This document shows, one piece after another, positions 17,339-25,605 of a stretch of DNA of 64,000 bases. The notes below the pieces were generated by a model, which was given only the letters and a program-made list of their open reading frames with translations, had not been told where the DNA came from and searched no databases. The first letter of the stretch is position 1, and each line of letters starts with the position of its first letter. The translations under genes were made by a program, and so were the position numbers. This stretch comes from Pacificispira sp965223125 (lineage in GTDB: Bacteria; Pseudomonadota; Alphaproteobacteria; UBA8366; Aestuariispiraceae), in assembly GCA_965223125.1 (NCBI GenBank), contig OZ244984.1, positions 434,001 through 498,000 on the forward strand, in the 5' to 3' direction.

Positions 17339-20300
17339 ATGACGTATATCGGCGAATCTTCCCAGCTTTTCGGCGCGAACGAAACCTATATCGCCGAACT
17401 TTATACGAAATGGGCCAGAGATCCCAACTCGGTCGACCCAGGTTGGGCAGATTTCTTCGAGACACTGGAACCGGGTGATTTCGACCTGGAAGACGACCAC
17501 AAGGGTCCGTCCTGGACGAAGCGCAAGACCGCCGTCGTCGGCCTCGGTACCAGTGGCAAGGGTCCGAGCCTTTCCGACTTCCTGAGCGACCATGACGGCA
17601 AACAGGACGTCCTGCAGCAGTTGCTCGCCGCCGTTCAGGGCGGTGGAGTTGCGACCGACACCGACCGCATCCGGCAGGCAACACTAGACTCGATCCGGGC
17701 GCTGATGCTGATCCGCGCCTATCGGATGCGTGGCCATGTGGCTGCGACCCTGGACCCTCTGGGTCTGGAGAAACGCGAGGATCACCCGGAACTCGATCCC
17801 GCGACCTACGGCTTCGAAGACAGCGACTATGACCGCCCGATCTTCATCAACTATTATCTGGGCCTGGAATCCGCGACATTGCGGGAAATCATCAAGATCT
17901 GCCGCCAGACCTATTGCGGCAATATCGGGGTGGAGTTTCTGCATATTCAGGATGCCGAGGAAAAATCCTGGATTCAGGAAAAGATCGAAAGCAGCCGCAA
18001 CCGCAAGGACTTCACCGACCGGGGCCGGATCACGATCCTGGAACGGCTGACACATGCCGACATGTTCGAGACCTATCTCGACACCAAATATCGCGGCACC
18101 AAGCGTTTCGGGCTGGATGGCGGTGAAAGCCTGGTCCCGATGATGGAGCAGATCTTCAAGCGCGGCGTACAGCTTGGCCTCGAAGAGGTCGTGCTCGGCA
18201 TGGCGCATCGCGGACGGCTCAATGTCCTCGCCAACATCATGAAGAAGCCCTACACCCAGATATTCGCGGAATTCGAGGGGCTGGCCTCCAACCCTTCTTC
18301 CGTGCAGGGGTCGGGCGATGTGAAATACCATCTCGGCACCTCAGCGGACCGGGAATTCGAAGGCAAGACCGTTCATCTTTCGCTGACCGCAAATCCGAGC
18401 CACCTCGAATGCGTCAACACCGTCGTCCTGGGCAAGGTCCGCGCCAAACAGCACCAGCGCGCCGACACCCAGCGTGAAAAGGTCATGGGCTTGCTGCTGC
18501 ACGGGGACGCTGCCTTCATCGGCCAGGGCGTCGTGGCGGAAACCCTGCTGCTGAGCCAGTTGGACGGCTATGAGACCGGCGGCACGATCCATATCATCAT
18601 CAACAACCAGATCGGTTTCACCACCGCGCCGTCGAAATCCCGCTCCTCGCCCTATTGCAGCGATATGGCGAAGATGATCGACGCCCCCGTTTTCCATGTG
18701 AATGGCGACGACCCCGAAGCCTGCGTCCATATCGCCCGGCTGGCGATGGAGTATCGGCAGAAATTCAAGAAGGACATCGTCATCGACCTGTGGTGCTACC
18801 GTCGCCATGGCCATAACGAAGGCGACGAGCCGATGTTCACCCAGCCGCTGATGTACAAGAAGATAAAGAACCATCCGCGCACCCGGGAAATCTATGCCAA
18901 CCGACTACAGGAACTGGGCGTGATCGACCGGGAGCAGTCGGAAGCGGTTCGCGAGGATATCAAGCGCATCCTGGATGAGAGCTTCGAGGCCGCCAAGTCC
19001 TTCAAGCCAAACAAGGCGGACTGGCTGGAAGGCAAATGGTCCGGCCTTGCCATGGCCGAGGAGGGTGCCCGTCGTGGCCATACCTCCGTCGACATGGACC
19101 TTCTGCGAGAAGTCGGCTATGCGATTTCTGCCCAGCCACAGAACTTCACCCTGAACCCGAAAATCGAGCGGCAATTGGAAGCCAAGCGCGCGATGATCGA
19201 GACCGGCGAAGGTATCGACTGGGGCACGGCGGAGGCACTCGCCTTCGGGACGCTGCTGTGCGAATCGACAACGATCCGACTCAGCGGCGAGGATTGCGAG
19301 CGAGGCACCTTCTCGCAGCGCCATGCGGTTCTGATCGACCAGAATACCGAGAACCGGCATATCCCGCTGAACAATATCCGCATGGGACAGGCCCCGTTTG
19401 AAGTGATCGACAGCCCGCTCAGCGAATTCGGGCTGCTGGGCTTCGAATATGGCTATGCCTCGGCAGAACCGCACTCGCTTGTGCTCTGGGAGGCGCAGTT
19501 CGGCGATTTCGCCAACGGGGCGCAGGTCATCATCGACCAGTTCATTGCATCGGGCGAATCCAAATGGCTGCGCATGTGCGGACTCGTCATGCTGCTGCCG
19601 CACGGCTACGAAGGTCAGGGGCCGGAACATTCTTCGGCCCGGCTGGAGCGCTATCTGCAATCCTCTGCCGAGGATAACTGGCAGGTCTGCAACATCACCC
19701 AGCCAGCGAACTATTTCCATGCGCTGCGGCGTCAGGTGCGCCGCAATTTCCGCAAACCGCTGATACAGATGACGCCGAAATCACTGCTGCGCCACAAGGC
19801 CTGCGTCTCCCGGCTGGAGGAATTCGGACCGGGCACCAGCTTCCATCGCGTCCTGTGGGACAATGCGCAGATCACCGGATCGCTGGCAGCCGACGAGGAT
19901 ATCCGGCGCGTCGTACTCTGTTCCGGGAAGGTCTATTTCGATCTGGAGGCAGAGCGCGATGCGCGGGGGCTGAAAGACGTCTACATCATGCGGGTCGAAC
20001 AGCTCTATCCCTTCCCCTTCCATGCGGTGACGGTAGAACTGGCGCGATTCCCAAATGCCGAAGTGGTCTGGTGCCAGGAAGAGCCGGAGAATAACGGAGC
20101 CTGGTTCTTCCTTGACCGCCGGATCGAGAAGGTTCTGGAAGAGATCAATCACAAGCCGAATATCCGCCCGCGCTATATCGGACGGGAGGCGGCGGCTTCC
20201 CCGGCGACCGGCAGCGCCAAACGGCATGCGGTGGAGCAGAAAGCCCTAGTTGACGAAGCCCTGGACCTGCCGGAGCGGAGCCGCAAGGTGACAGTGAGCA

Positions 20301-20377
20301 CCCCGGCAAAGAAAACCAATGCCAAGAAGACTGCGAAAAAAGCATCAGCGAAGAAAGCAGCGCCCAAGATGGGCTGA
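17339..20377 (+). CDS. sucA: 2-oxoglutarate dehydrogenase E1 component
   Basis: A 1012-residue thiamine-diphosphate decarboxylase that starts the 2-oxoglutarate dehydrogenase reaction. The N-terminal peptide MTYIGESSQLFGANETYIAE and the following DPGWADFFETL form the E2-binding region. GLDGGESLVPMMEQ, VLGMAHRGRLNVLANI, VNGDDPEACVH and YRRHGHNEGDEPMFTQP are the cofactor motifs; HGYEGQGPEHSSARLERYLQ, recognised by its core GQGPEHSSAR, is in the C-terminal domain. The start at 17339 has GGGAG ten bases upstream. The last 25 residues form a Lys/Ala-rich tail (KKTAKKASAKKAAPK), which ordinary SucA lacks. sucB follows after 76 bases. Confidence 0.97.
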   Translation: MTYIGESSQLFGANETYIAELYTKWARDPNSVDPGWADFFETLEPGDFDLEDDHKGPSWTKRKTAVVGLGTSGKGPSLSDFLSDHDGKQDVLQQLLAAVQGGGVATDTDRIRQATLDSIRALMLIRAYRMRGHVAATLDPLGLEKREDHPELDPATYGFEDSDYDRPIFINYYLGLESATLREIIKICRQTYCGNIGVEFLHIQDAEEKSWIQEKIESSRNRKDFTDRGRITILERLTHADMFETYLDTKYRGTKRFGLDGGESLVPMMEQIFKRGVQLGLEEVVLGMAHRGRLNVLANIMKKPYTQIFAEFEGLASNPSSVQGSGDVKYHLGTSADREFEGKTVHLSLTANPSHLECVNTVVLGKVRAKQHQRADTQREKVMGLLLHGDAAFIGQGVVAETLLLSQLDGYETGGTIHIIINNQIGFTTAPSKSRSSPYCSDMAKMIDAPVFHVNGDDPEACVHIARLAMEYRQKFKKDIVIDLWCYRRHGHNEGDEPMFTQPLMYKKIKNHPRTREIYANRLQELGVIDREQSEAVREDIKRILDESFEAAKSFKPNKADWLEGKWSGLAMAEEGARRGHTSVDMDLLREVGYAISAQPQNFTLNPKIERQLEAKRAMIETGEGIDWGTAEALAFGTLLCESTTIRLSGEDCERGTFSQRHAVLIDQNTENRHIPLNNIRMGQAPFEVIDSPLSEFGLLGFEYGYASAEPHSLVLWEAQFGDFANGAQVIIDQFIASGESKWLRMCGLVMLLPHGYEGQGPEHSSARLERYLQSSAEDNWQVCNITQPANYFHALRRQVRRNFRKPLIQMTPKSLLRHKACVSRLEEFGPGTSFHRVLWDNAQITGSLAADEDIRRVVLCSGKVYFDLEAERDARGLKDVYIMRVEQLYPFPFHAVTVELARFPNAEVVWCQEEPENNGAWFFLDRRIEKVLEEINHKPNIRPRYIGREAAASPATGSAKRHAVEQKALVDEALDLPERSRKVTVSTPAKKTNAKKTAKKASAKKAAPKMG

Positions 20378-20453
20378 TGAACTGGCGTTTTAACGGAAGA
20401 GGCGTCCGTCGGGCGCTCAACCATGGCGAAAGCCTGAAAGGCGAGAGGGAACA

Positions 20454-21716
20454 ATGGCGACGGATGTAACGGTGCCCACGCTCGGAGAATCGGTCAGCGA
20501 AGCGAGCGTGATCCAGTGGTTCAAGAAAGTCGGCGATGCGATTGCCAAGGATGAACCGCTGGTCGAGTTGGAAACCGACAAGGTGACGATCGAGGTCCCC
20601 TCCCCGGTCGCGGGCGCAATGGCGGAAATCATCGCCGATGCGGGCGCGGATGTGGAGGTAGGCGCACTGCTCTGCCGGATCGACGAGGGTGCGTCGGGGG
20701 CGAAATCCGCACCGAAAGAGGATGCCAAACCCGCCGAGAAGCCTGCTGCAGCGCCAGCCGCCGCCGCTGCCCCGGCTGCCGCTGCGGGCAATGACGCCCT
20801 GTCCCCCGCCGTCGCCAAGATGATCGCGGAAAACAATCTCGATGCCTCGAAGATCAAGGCGACCGGGCCGAAGGGCAACATCACCAAGGAAGACGTGCAG
20901 AACGCCCTGAAAGCGCCTGCCCCATCCGCCGCCCCTGCCCCTGCTTCCGGCGGCAGTCAGGCGAAGCCCGTAACGCCGACCTATGAATCGCTTCCCGCCC
21001 GCACGCCCGATCCGCGCGGCGAAGAACATGTGAAGATGTCGAAGCTGCGCAAGGTCATCGCGACGCGCCTGAAGGAAGCGCAGAACTCGGCGGCAATGCT
21101 GACCACCTTCAACGAGATCGACATGGGTCCGATGATGGAGGTCCGCAACGAATACAAAGACAAGTTCGAGAAGAAGCATTCGGTGAAGCTGGGCTTCATG
21201 TCCTTCTTCGTGAAGGCGGCGGTGACCGCGCTAAAGGAACTCCCCGCCGTCAACGGGGAGATCTATGGCGACCAGATCATTTACAAGAACTACTACGATA
21301 TCGGGATCGCCGTCGGCACACCGCAGGGCCTTGTCGTTCCGGTCCTGCGCGATGCGGACAAGAAGAGCTTTGCGGAGATCGAGGCCGGTATCGCCGATTT
21401 CGGTCGCCGCGCCCGCGAAGGCAAGCTCGGCATGGCGGAAATGCAGGGTGGCAGTTTCACCATCACCAATGGCGGAATCTTCGGCTCGCTGCTCTCCACC
21501 CCGATCATCAACCCGCCGCAATCGGGCATCCTGGGCATGCACAAGATCCAGAAACGCCCCGTCGTCGATGACAGCGGCAATATCGTCGTCGGCAACATGA
21601 TGTATGTCGCCCATTCCTACGACCACCGCATCATCGACGGGCGCGAAGCCGTCACCTTCCTGGTCCGCATCAAGGAACTGCTGGAAGACCCGGCCCGCCT
21701 GCTGATCGACGTGTAA
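20454..21716 (+). CDS. sucB: 2-oxoglutarate dehydrogenase E2 (dihydrolipoyl succinyltransferase)
   Basis: A 420-residue core enzyme. A single lipoyl domain (residues 1-77) carries the lipoyl lysine at K43 in ELETDKVTIEVPSP. An Ala/Pro-rich linker leads to the E3/E1-binding domain (about 110-150: SPAVAKMIAENNLDASKIKA) and a second flexible linker. The catalytic domain ends with HSYDHRIIDGREA, in which His391 and Asp395 are the acyltransfer residues. The length is typical. No lpd (E3) gene follows, unlike many alphaproteobacterial operons; instead a short repeat and the AzlCD genes come next. Confidence 0.98.
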   Translation: MATDVTVPTLGESVSEASVIQWFKKVGDAIAKDEPLVELETDKVTIEVPSPVAGAMAEIIADAGADVEVGALLCRIDEGASGAKSAPKEDAKPAEKPAAAPAAAAAPAAAAGNDALSPAVAKMIAENNLDASKIKATGPKGNITKEDVQNALKAPAPSAAPAPASGGSQAKPVTPTYESLPARTPDPRGEEHVKMSKLRKVIATRLKEAQNSAAMLTTFNEIDMGPMMEVRNEYKDKFEKKHSVKLGFMSFFVKAAVTALKELPAVNGEIYGDQIIYKNYYDIGIAVGTPQGLVVPVLRDADKKSFAEIEAGIADFGRRAREGKLGMAEMQGGSFTITNGGIFGSLLSTPIINPPQSGILGMHKIQKRPVVDDSGNIVVGNMMYVAHSYDHRIIDGREAVTFLVRIKELLEDPARLLIDV

Positions 21717-21747
21717 CGCTGACTGCTGCGGAACTATAGAAAGATTT

Positions 21748-21794
21748 ACCGCAGAGGGCGCAGAGAAGACGCAAAGGACGCGGAGGCAGAGAAC
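21748..21794. repeat. Imperfect GCAGAG-type short tandem repeat
   Basis: Four to five imperfect copies of a nine- to eleven-base unit, approximately GCAGAGGAC (GCAGAGGGC, GCAGAGAAGAC, GCAAAGGAC, GCGGAGGCA, GAGAA), lie 32 bases after sucB. The purine bias on one strand is strong. Similar GCAGAGG repeats occur between genes in many bacterial genomes as far as I recall. The last copies form part of a possible terminator hairpin. Confidence 0.5.
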
Positions 21795-21811
21795 CTGTCT
21801 CGGCGTCCTTT
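21776..21811 (+). terminator. Possible terminator after sucB
   Basis: GGACGC (21776-21781) pairs with GCGTCC (21803-21808), with an inner GAGA/TCTC helix and a short T run (TTTC) after it. The asymmetric internal loop and short T tract make it a weak call. The rest of 21812-21976 holds a small hairpin (GCTGAT/ATCAGC) and no gene. Confidence 0.4.
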
Positions 21812-21976
21812 CACTATTACAACGAAGTGATCACACTGGACCGTCCGCCTGGAAGGCGTGCAATCGACTGTCCGGAATTCTCCGGAATATCGGTCTTGGA
21901 CTCCGGCTCATGGCTGATGTTCCATATCAGCGGGTCGGGATAGATTGAATGCCGCCACTGGCTGAGTCATGCTGCA

Positions 21977-22744
21977 TTGCGAAACAAATCTGGAAAACCA
22001 TCCGTGTCCCAAACCCCGCCTCCCTTGCCGAAACCGGTCCTGCGCGGCATTCGTGATTGCCTGAATGTCCCGGCCATGGGGATCAGCCTGACCATGATCG
22101 GGTTCGGGGCGATGGCGCAGGATGCGGGGCTGGAGATCCTGCCCACATTGGGCGTCACGGCGCTGGTCTGGGGGATCGCGGGGCAGGTGGCGTTGGTTGA
22201 TATCCACGCGGGCGGGGGCGGGCTGGTGGCGCTGTTCGTTGCCGTCGCCCTGGCCAACCTGCGTATGCTGCCGATGGTCGTGACCGGCCTGTCAGCCGCC
22301 ACAGGTGGGCGGAAAACCTCAATCCCCACCCGTCTGGCGCTGATGCACACATTGTCCATATCCTGCTGGACGCAGATGATGACGCGGGTGGACCATGTGC
22401 CGAAGCACCAGCGGCTGCCCTATTATATCGGCTTTGCCGTAACCTTGATACTGTCCGGCCTGATCGGAACCGCCATCGGCCATCAGGCGGGGCGGATCGT
22501 GCCACCGGAAGTGCTGGCCATAGCGGTCTTCATGACGCCGCTCTATCTGCTGCTGCTGATTTCCGGCGCGCGGCAATGGGTCAACCGGCTGTCGGTAATC
22601 TTCGGCATCGCGGTCGGGCTGGGCTTCTATCCCCTGATCGGCGACTGGGCGGTGGTCGCAGCGGGATTGCTGGGCGGTACGCTGGCCTTCCTGGCCGGTC
22701 CCCGACTGTTCCCCTCCCTGTCTCTACCGGGGGAAGAGCCATAG
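21977..22744 (+). CDS. azlC: AzlC-family transporter subunit
   Basis: A 255-residue inner-membrane protein with about seven hydrophobic helices. With its small partner AzlD it forms a branched-chain amino acid type exporter (AzlC/YgaZ family). The family entry is LRGIRDCLNVPAMGISLTMIGFGA, recognised from its core VPAMGISLTMIGFGA. LVDIHAGGGGLVALFVAVALANLRMLPM follows, matching the conserved second-third helix. The start is uncertain: TTG at 21977 gives the full frame, while GTG at 22004 removes nine residues; neither has a good ribosome site. It is followed two bases later by azlD. Confidence 0.85.
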   Translation: MRNKSGKPSVSQTPPPLPKPVLRGIRDCLNVPAMGISLTMIGFGAMAQDAGLEILPTLGVTALVWGIAGQVALVDIHAGGGGLVALFVAVALANLRMLPMVVTGLSAATGGRKTSIPTRLALMHTLSISCWTQMMTRVDHVPKHQRLPYYIGFAVTLILSGLIGTAIGHQAGRIVPPEVLAIAVFMTPLYLLLLISGARQWVNRLSVIFGIAVGLGFYPLIGDWAVVAAGLLGGTLAFLAGPRLFPSLSLPGEEP

Positions 22745-22746
22745 CC

Positions 22747-23076
22747 ATGGGCGATACGGCAATCTGGATCGTGGTCCTTTTCGGCGCGCTGGGCACCTTC
22801 ATCTGGCGTGCGCTGGGCGTCGCCATCGAGCACCGGGTGCGCGAGGACAGTCCGCTGTTCATCTGGATCGGCTGCGTCGCCTATGCCATGGTCGCGGGGC
22901 TGATGGCGCGGGTGCTGCTGATGCCCGGCGGCGCGATGGAGGTCGAGGCAATCGGCTGGCGGTCGCTCGCCTTCCTGATCGCACTCACGGTCTGGTATCT
23001 CAGCCGGAAATCCGTGCCCGCCGGGCTGCTGGCGGGCGTCACAGCCTATGCCGCGATCACCCTCCTGCTGCGATAG
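22747..23076 (+). CDS. azlD: AzlD-family transporter subunit
   Basis: A 109-residue membrane protein with four predicted helices, the small partner of AzlC in the branched-chain amino acid exporter family. MGDTAIWIVVLFGALGTFIWRALGV matches the family N-terminus in its core IVVLFGALGTFIWRALG. Its ATG is two bases after the azlC stop, so the pair is coupled. A longer in-frame reading from 22576 overlaps azlC and is rejected. Stop codon TAG. Confidence 0.88.
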   Translation: MGDTAIWIVVLFGALGTFIWRALGVAIEHRVREDSPLFIWIGCVAYAMVAGLMARVLLMPGGAMEVEAIGWRSLAFLIALTVWYLSRKSVPAGLLAGVTAYAAITLLLR

Positions 23077-23096
23077 ACAATTGGAGCCGTCTGCGG

Positions 23097-23384
23097 TCAG
23101 CGCATGCCCAGCGCGGAGAGATAGGTTTCCAGAAGAGCCTCTTCCTCCGCGCGGTCATCCGGGTCCTTCTTGCGCAGGCTGACGATCTTGCGGATGATCT
23201 TCACATCGAAACCCTGGCCCTTGGATTCGGCATAGACTTCCTTGATATCCTCGGCCAATGCCTTCTTCTCCTCCTCCAGGCGCTCGATACGCTCAATGAA
23301 GGAGCGCAGGCGGGCACCGGTCGCGGTTTCGCTGGCGCTTTCAGGGCTGCTGTCATTGTCGGCTTTCGCGGCGATATCGGCCAT
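23097..23384 (-). CDS. gapR: GapR-family nucleoid-associated protein (DUF2312)
   Basis: A 95-residue basic and acidic coiled-coil protein of the DUF2312 family. In Caulobacter GapR binds overtwisted AT-rich DNA ahead of forks and RNA polymerase. The signature is LRSFIERIERLEEEKKALAEDIKEVYAESKGQGFDVKIIRKIV, visible here in ERIERLEEEKKALAEDIKEV and GFDVKIIRKIVSLRKKD. The first 24 residues are a Ser/Glu/Ala-rich extension of variable type. The gene is convergent with azlD and divergent from hemN. Family restriction makes it a useful marker of Alphaproteobacteria. Confidence 0.95.
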   Translation of the reverse strand: MADIAAKADNDSSPESASETATGARLRSFIERIERLEEEKKALAEDIKEVYAESKGQGFDVKIIRKIVSLRKKDPDDRAEEEALLETYLSALGMR

Positions 23385-23492
23385 GGCGGGGGATGCTCCG
23401 TGATGCGGGTTTCGGCTGTATTGGATCGGCGGGGACTTTAGCCGCCAGCCCGCCGCGCTTCAAGGTCGAAGGCGGGCAACGAGCGCGATGAC

Positions 23493-23506
23493 TTGATACG
23501 GATCAA
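23493..23506. promoter_or_regulatory. Perfect FNR/FixK-type box upstream of hemN
   Basis: TTGAT-ACGG-ATCAA matches the FNR/Anr/FixK consensus TTGAT-N4-ATCAA exactly. Its centre is 41.5 bases before the A of the hemN ATG (23541), and TATCCT lies at 23529-23534. A class II activator site normally centres at -41.5, so transcription may start at or next to the ATG. This predicts activation under low oxygen. Confidence 0.85.
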
Positions 23507-23540
23507 TGTCTATCCAATCCGCCCCCGTTATCCTGACACC

Positions 23541-24890
23541 ATGTCGAATGAATTGCTGAAACGCTATGGCGGTGCCGTGCCGCGCTACACGAGCTATCCG
23601 ACTGCGCCGCATTTCTCCGATGCCGTGGGGGAGGATTCCTATCGCGTGCGGCTGGCCGCCCAGCCCGCGACGGAGCCGGTATCACTGTATCTGCACATCC
23701 CCTATTGCGATACGCTGTGCTGGTTCTGCGGTTGTCATACCAAGATCACGCGGCAATACGAACCGGTCCGTGCCTATGTCGACACGCTGATCCGGGAACT
23801 GGAACTGCTGGCGACGGCAACGGTCGGCAGACCACATATGAGCCATATGCATTGGGGCGGCGGATCCCCGACATTGCTTGTCCCGACGGACATCCAGCGG
23901 CTCGCGAAGGCCGCGTCCGATTTCTTTCCGAAAAGCAGCATTCATGAATTTGCGGTTGAGATCGACCCGCGCGAAACCGGGCGGGATCGGATCGAGGCAT
24001 TGGCCCAGAGCGGGCTTACCCGTGCCAGCATCGGGATACAGGATTTCGACCCGGTGGTGCAGAAGGCGATCAACCGGATACAGGGCTTTCAAGAAACCGA
24101 AGCCGTTGTCGAAGCGCTGCGGGACTGCGGGGTGCGGAACCTCAATCTCGATCTGATCTACGGGCTGCCCTACCAGACTCTGGAGCGGATGCTGCGCACC
24201 ATATCACAGGCGCTGCTTCTCCGCCCGGATCGCATTGCGCTGTTCGGCTATGCTCATGTACCCTGGATGAAGGCCCATCAGCGGCTGATCCCCGATGACG
24301 CCTTGCCCGGCCCGCAGGAACGTCTGGAAAATGCCAAAGCCGCTGCGGAAATGCTGGTCAGCGCAGGCTATCGCCAGATCGGAATAGACCATTTCGCATT
24401 GCCGGAAGATTCAATGTCCCAGGCGCAGGATGACGGAATCCTGCGACGGAACTTCCAGGGCTACACAACGGATCGGGCGGCATCGCTCCTCGGCGTAGGG
24501 GCCAGTTCCATCGGGCGGCTGCCGACGCTCTTCGTCCAGAATGAGGCTTCCCTGAAGAGCCATGCGCGTCTGGTCGCCGAAGGGCACCTGCCCATCGCCA
24601 GAGGTGCCATCCTGAGTCAACAGGATCAGGTGCGCGCCGCAATCATCGAACGCCTGATGTGTGATGGCACTGTCGATGTCGCCACCTGCTGCACACTGTT
24701 CGGTGTCGATCCGGACAGTCTGCGGGATGCGGAAGACCGGCTGAACTGGATGGAAGAAGACGGCGTGCTGACACGCAATGGCGGGTGCATCACCATGACC
24801 GATGCGGGCAGGCCCTTCCTGCGGCAGGTCGCGGCCAGTTTCGATCAGTATTTCAAACCGGAATCCGGTCGCCATTCCACTGCGATCTAA
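23541..24890 (+). CDS. hemN: Oxygen-independent coproporphyrinogen III dehydrogenase
   Basis: A 449-residue radical-SAM enzyme that decarboxylates coproporphyrinogen III to protoporphyrinogen IX without oxygen in heme synthesis. The N-terminus LLKRYGGAVPRYTSYPTAPHF is the family signature (core VPRYTSYPTAPHF). The cluster motif is YCDTLCWFCGCH (CX3CX2C). GGGSPTLL, EIDPRET and NLDLIYGLPYQT are SAM and substrate segments, and QGYTT near residue 310 is HemN-specific. The start at 23541 lies 35 bases after a perfect FNR box; the longer frame from 23493 would read through that box and is rejected. Regulation by oxygen is strongly implied. Confidence 0.97.
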   Translation: MSNELLKRYGGAVPRYTSYPTAPHFSDAVGEDSYRVRLAAQPATEPVSLYLHIPYCDTLCWFCGCHTKITRQYEPVRAYVDTLIRELELLATATVGRPHMSHMHWGGGSPTLLVPTDIQRLAKAASDFFPKSSIHEFAVEIDPRETGRDRIEALAQSGLTRASIGIQDFDPVVQKAINRIQGFQETEAVVEALRDCGVRNLNLDLIYGLPYQTLERMLRTISQALLLRPDRIALFGYAHVPWMKAHQRLIPDDALPGPQERLENAKAAAEMLVSAGYRQIGIDHFALPEDSMSQAQDDGILRRNFQGYTTDRAASLLGVGASSIGRLPTLFVQNEASLKSHARLVAEGHLPIARGAILSQQDQVRAAIIERLMCDGTVDVATCCTLFGVDPDSLRDAEDRLNWMEEDGVLTRNGGCITMTDAGRPFLRQVAASFDQYFKPESGRHSTAI

Positions 24891-24924
24891 ATTCTACCAC
24901 CATCTGGAAAGTGCCGATCCCCGA

Positions 24925-25356
24925 TCAACCGGTCATGATGTAGTCGCGCATCGCCCCGGCCTCGTGTTCCAGCACATTGATCCGGTTCTGTACCACATCA
25001 CCGATGGAGATCACGCCGACCAGCCTGTTGCCCTCCACCACCGGCATGTGGCGAAAGCGCCCGGCGCTCATCCGGCGCATGATGTCATCGGCACTTTCGG
25101 ATCGGGTGCAGGTCTTGACCGGGGCGGTCATCAGGTCGGAAACCCGCTGGGTCAGCACCGACGCCCCTTTCTGGGCCAGCCCGCGCACGATGTCGCGTTC
25201 CGATAGGATACCCTCGACCTGATCCTTGTCGCGGACGACGACCAGTGCCCCGATCTTATGCTCGACCAGCAGTTTCGCGGCCTCCGCGATGATCATATCG
25301 GCCTTGATCGTGACGGTCGGTCCCTGCTTCTTGGAAAGTAGTGCGGCGACGCTCAT
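24925..25356 (-). CDS. CBS-domain protein
   Basis: A 143-residue protein made of a CBS pair: the first repeat spans about residues 5-65 (IIAEAAKLLVEHKIGALVVV ... GILSERDIVRGLA) and the second about 70-130 (TRSESADDIMRRMSAGRFRHMPVV, with the core RFRHMPVVEGNRLVGVIS). CBS pairs bind adenine nucleotides and act as energy sensors or dimer modules; stand-alone copies are common in alphaproteobacteria with no fixed role. The start at 25356 is preferred to 25377 because GAAGGGA lies upstream at good distance. It is 249 bases downstream of mutL on the same strand; that gap shows nothing definable. Confidence 0.85.
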   Translation of the reverse strand: MSVAALLSKKQGPTVTIKADMIIAEAAKLLVEHKIGALVVVRDKDQVEGILSERDIVRGLAQKGASVLTQRVSDLMTAPVKTCTRSESADDIMRRMSAGRFRHMPVVEGNRLVGVISIGDVVQNRINVLEHEAGAMRDYIMTG

Positions 25357-25605
25357 GGCTTCCAGTCCCTTCTCCATGGTTCATTCGGAGCGGACCAAAC
25401 CGCCCGACACGCGGCGGGTTGCTCCTCAATGATGAGGGCAGACCCGCGTCGGGCTCGACAGTTCGGATGCAAAATGCACCCATCGGGCAGCGACGTGCCT
25501 GCCACCAATACCAATTCACGAAGTCCAATATTCCCCGAGTCTGGCCCCGAGTTCAATCCTGTGACTGTGCAGTGCAACATACTGAAAGGGTATTGCCGTT
25601 TCAAA

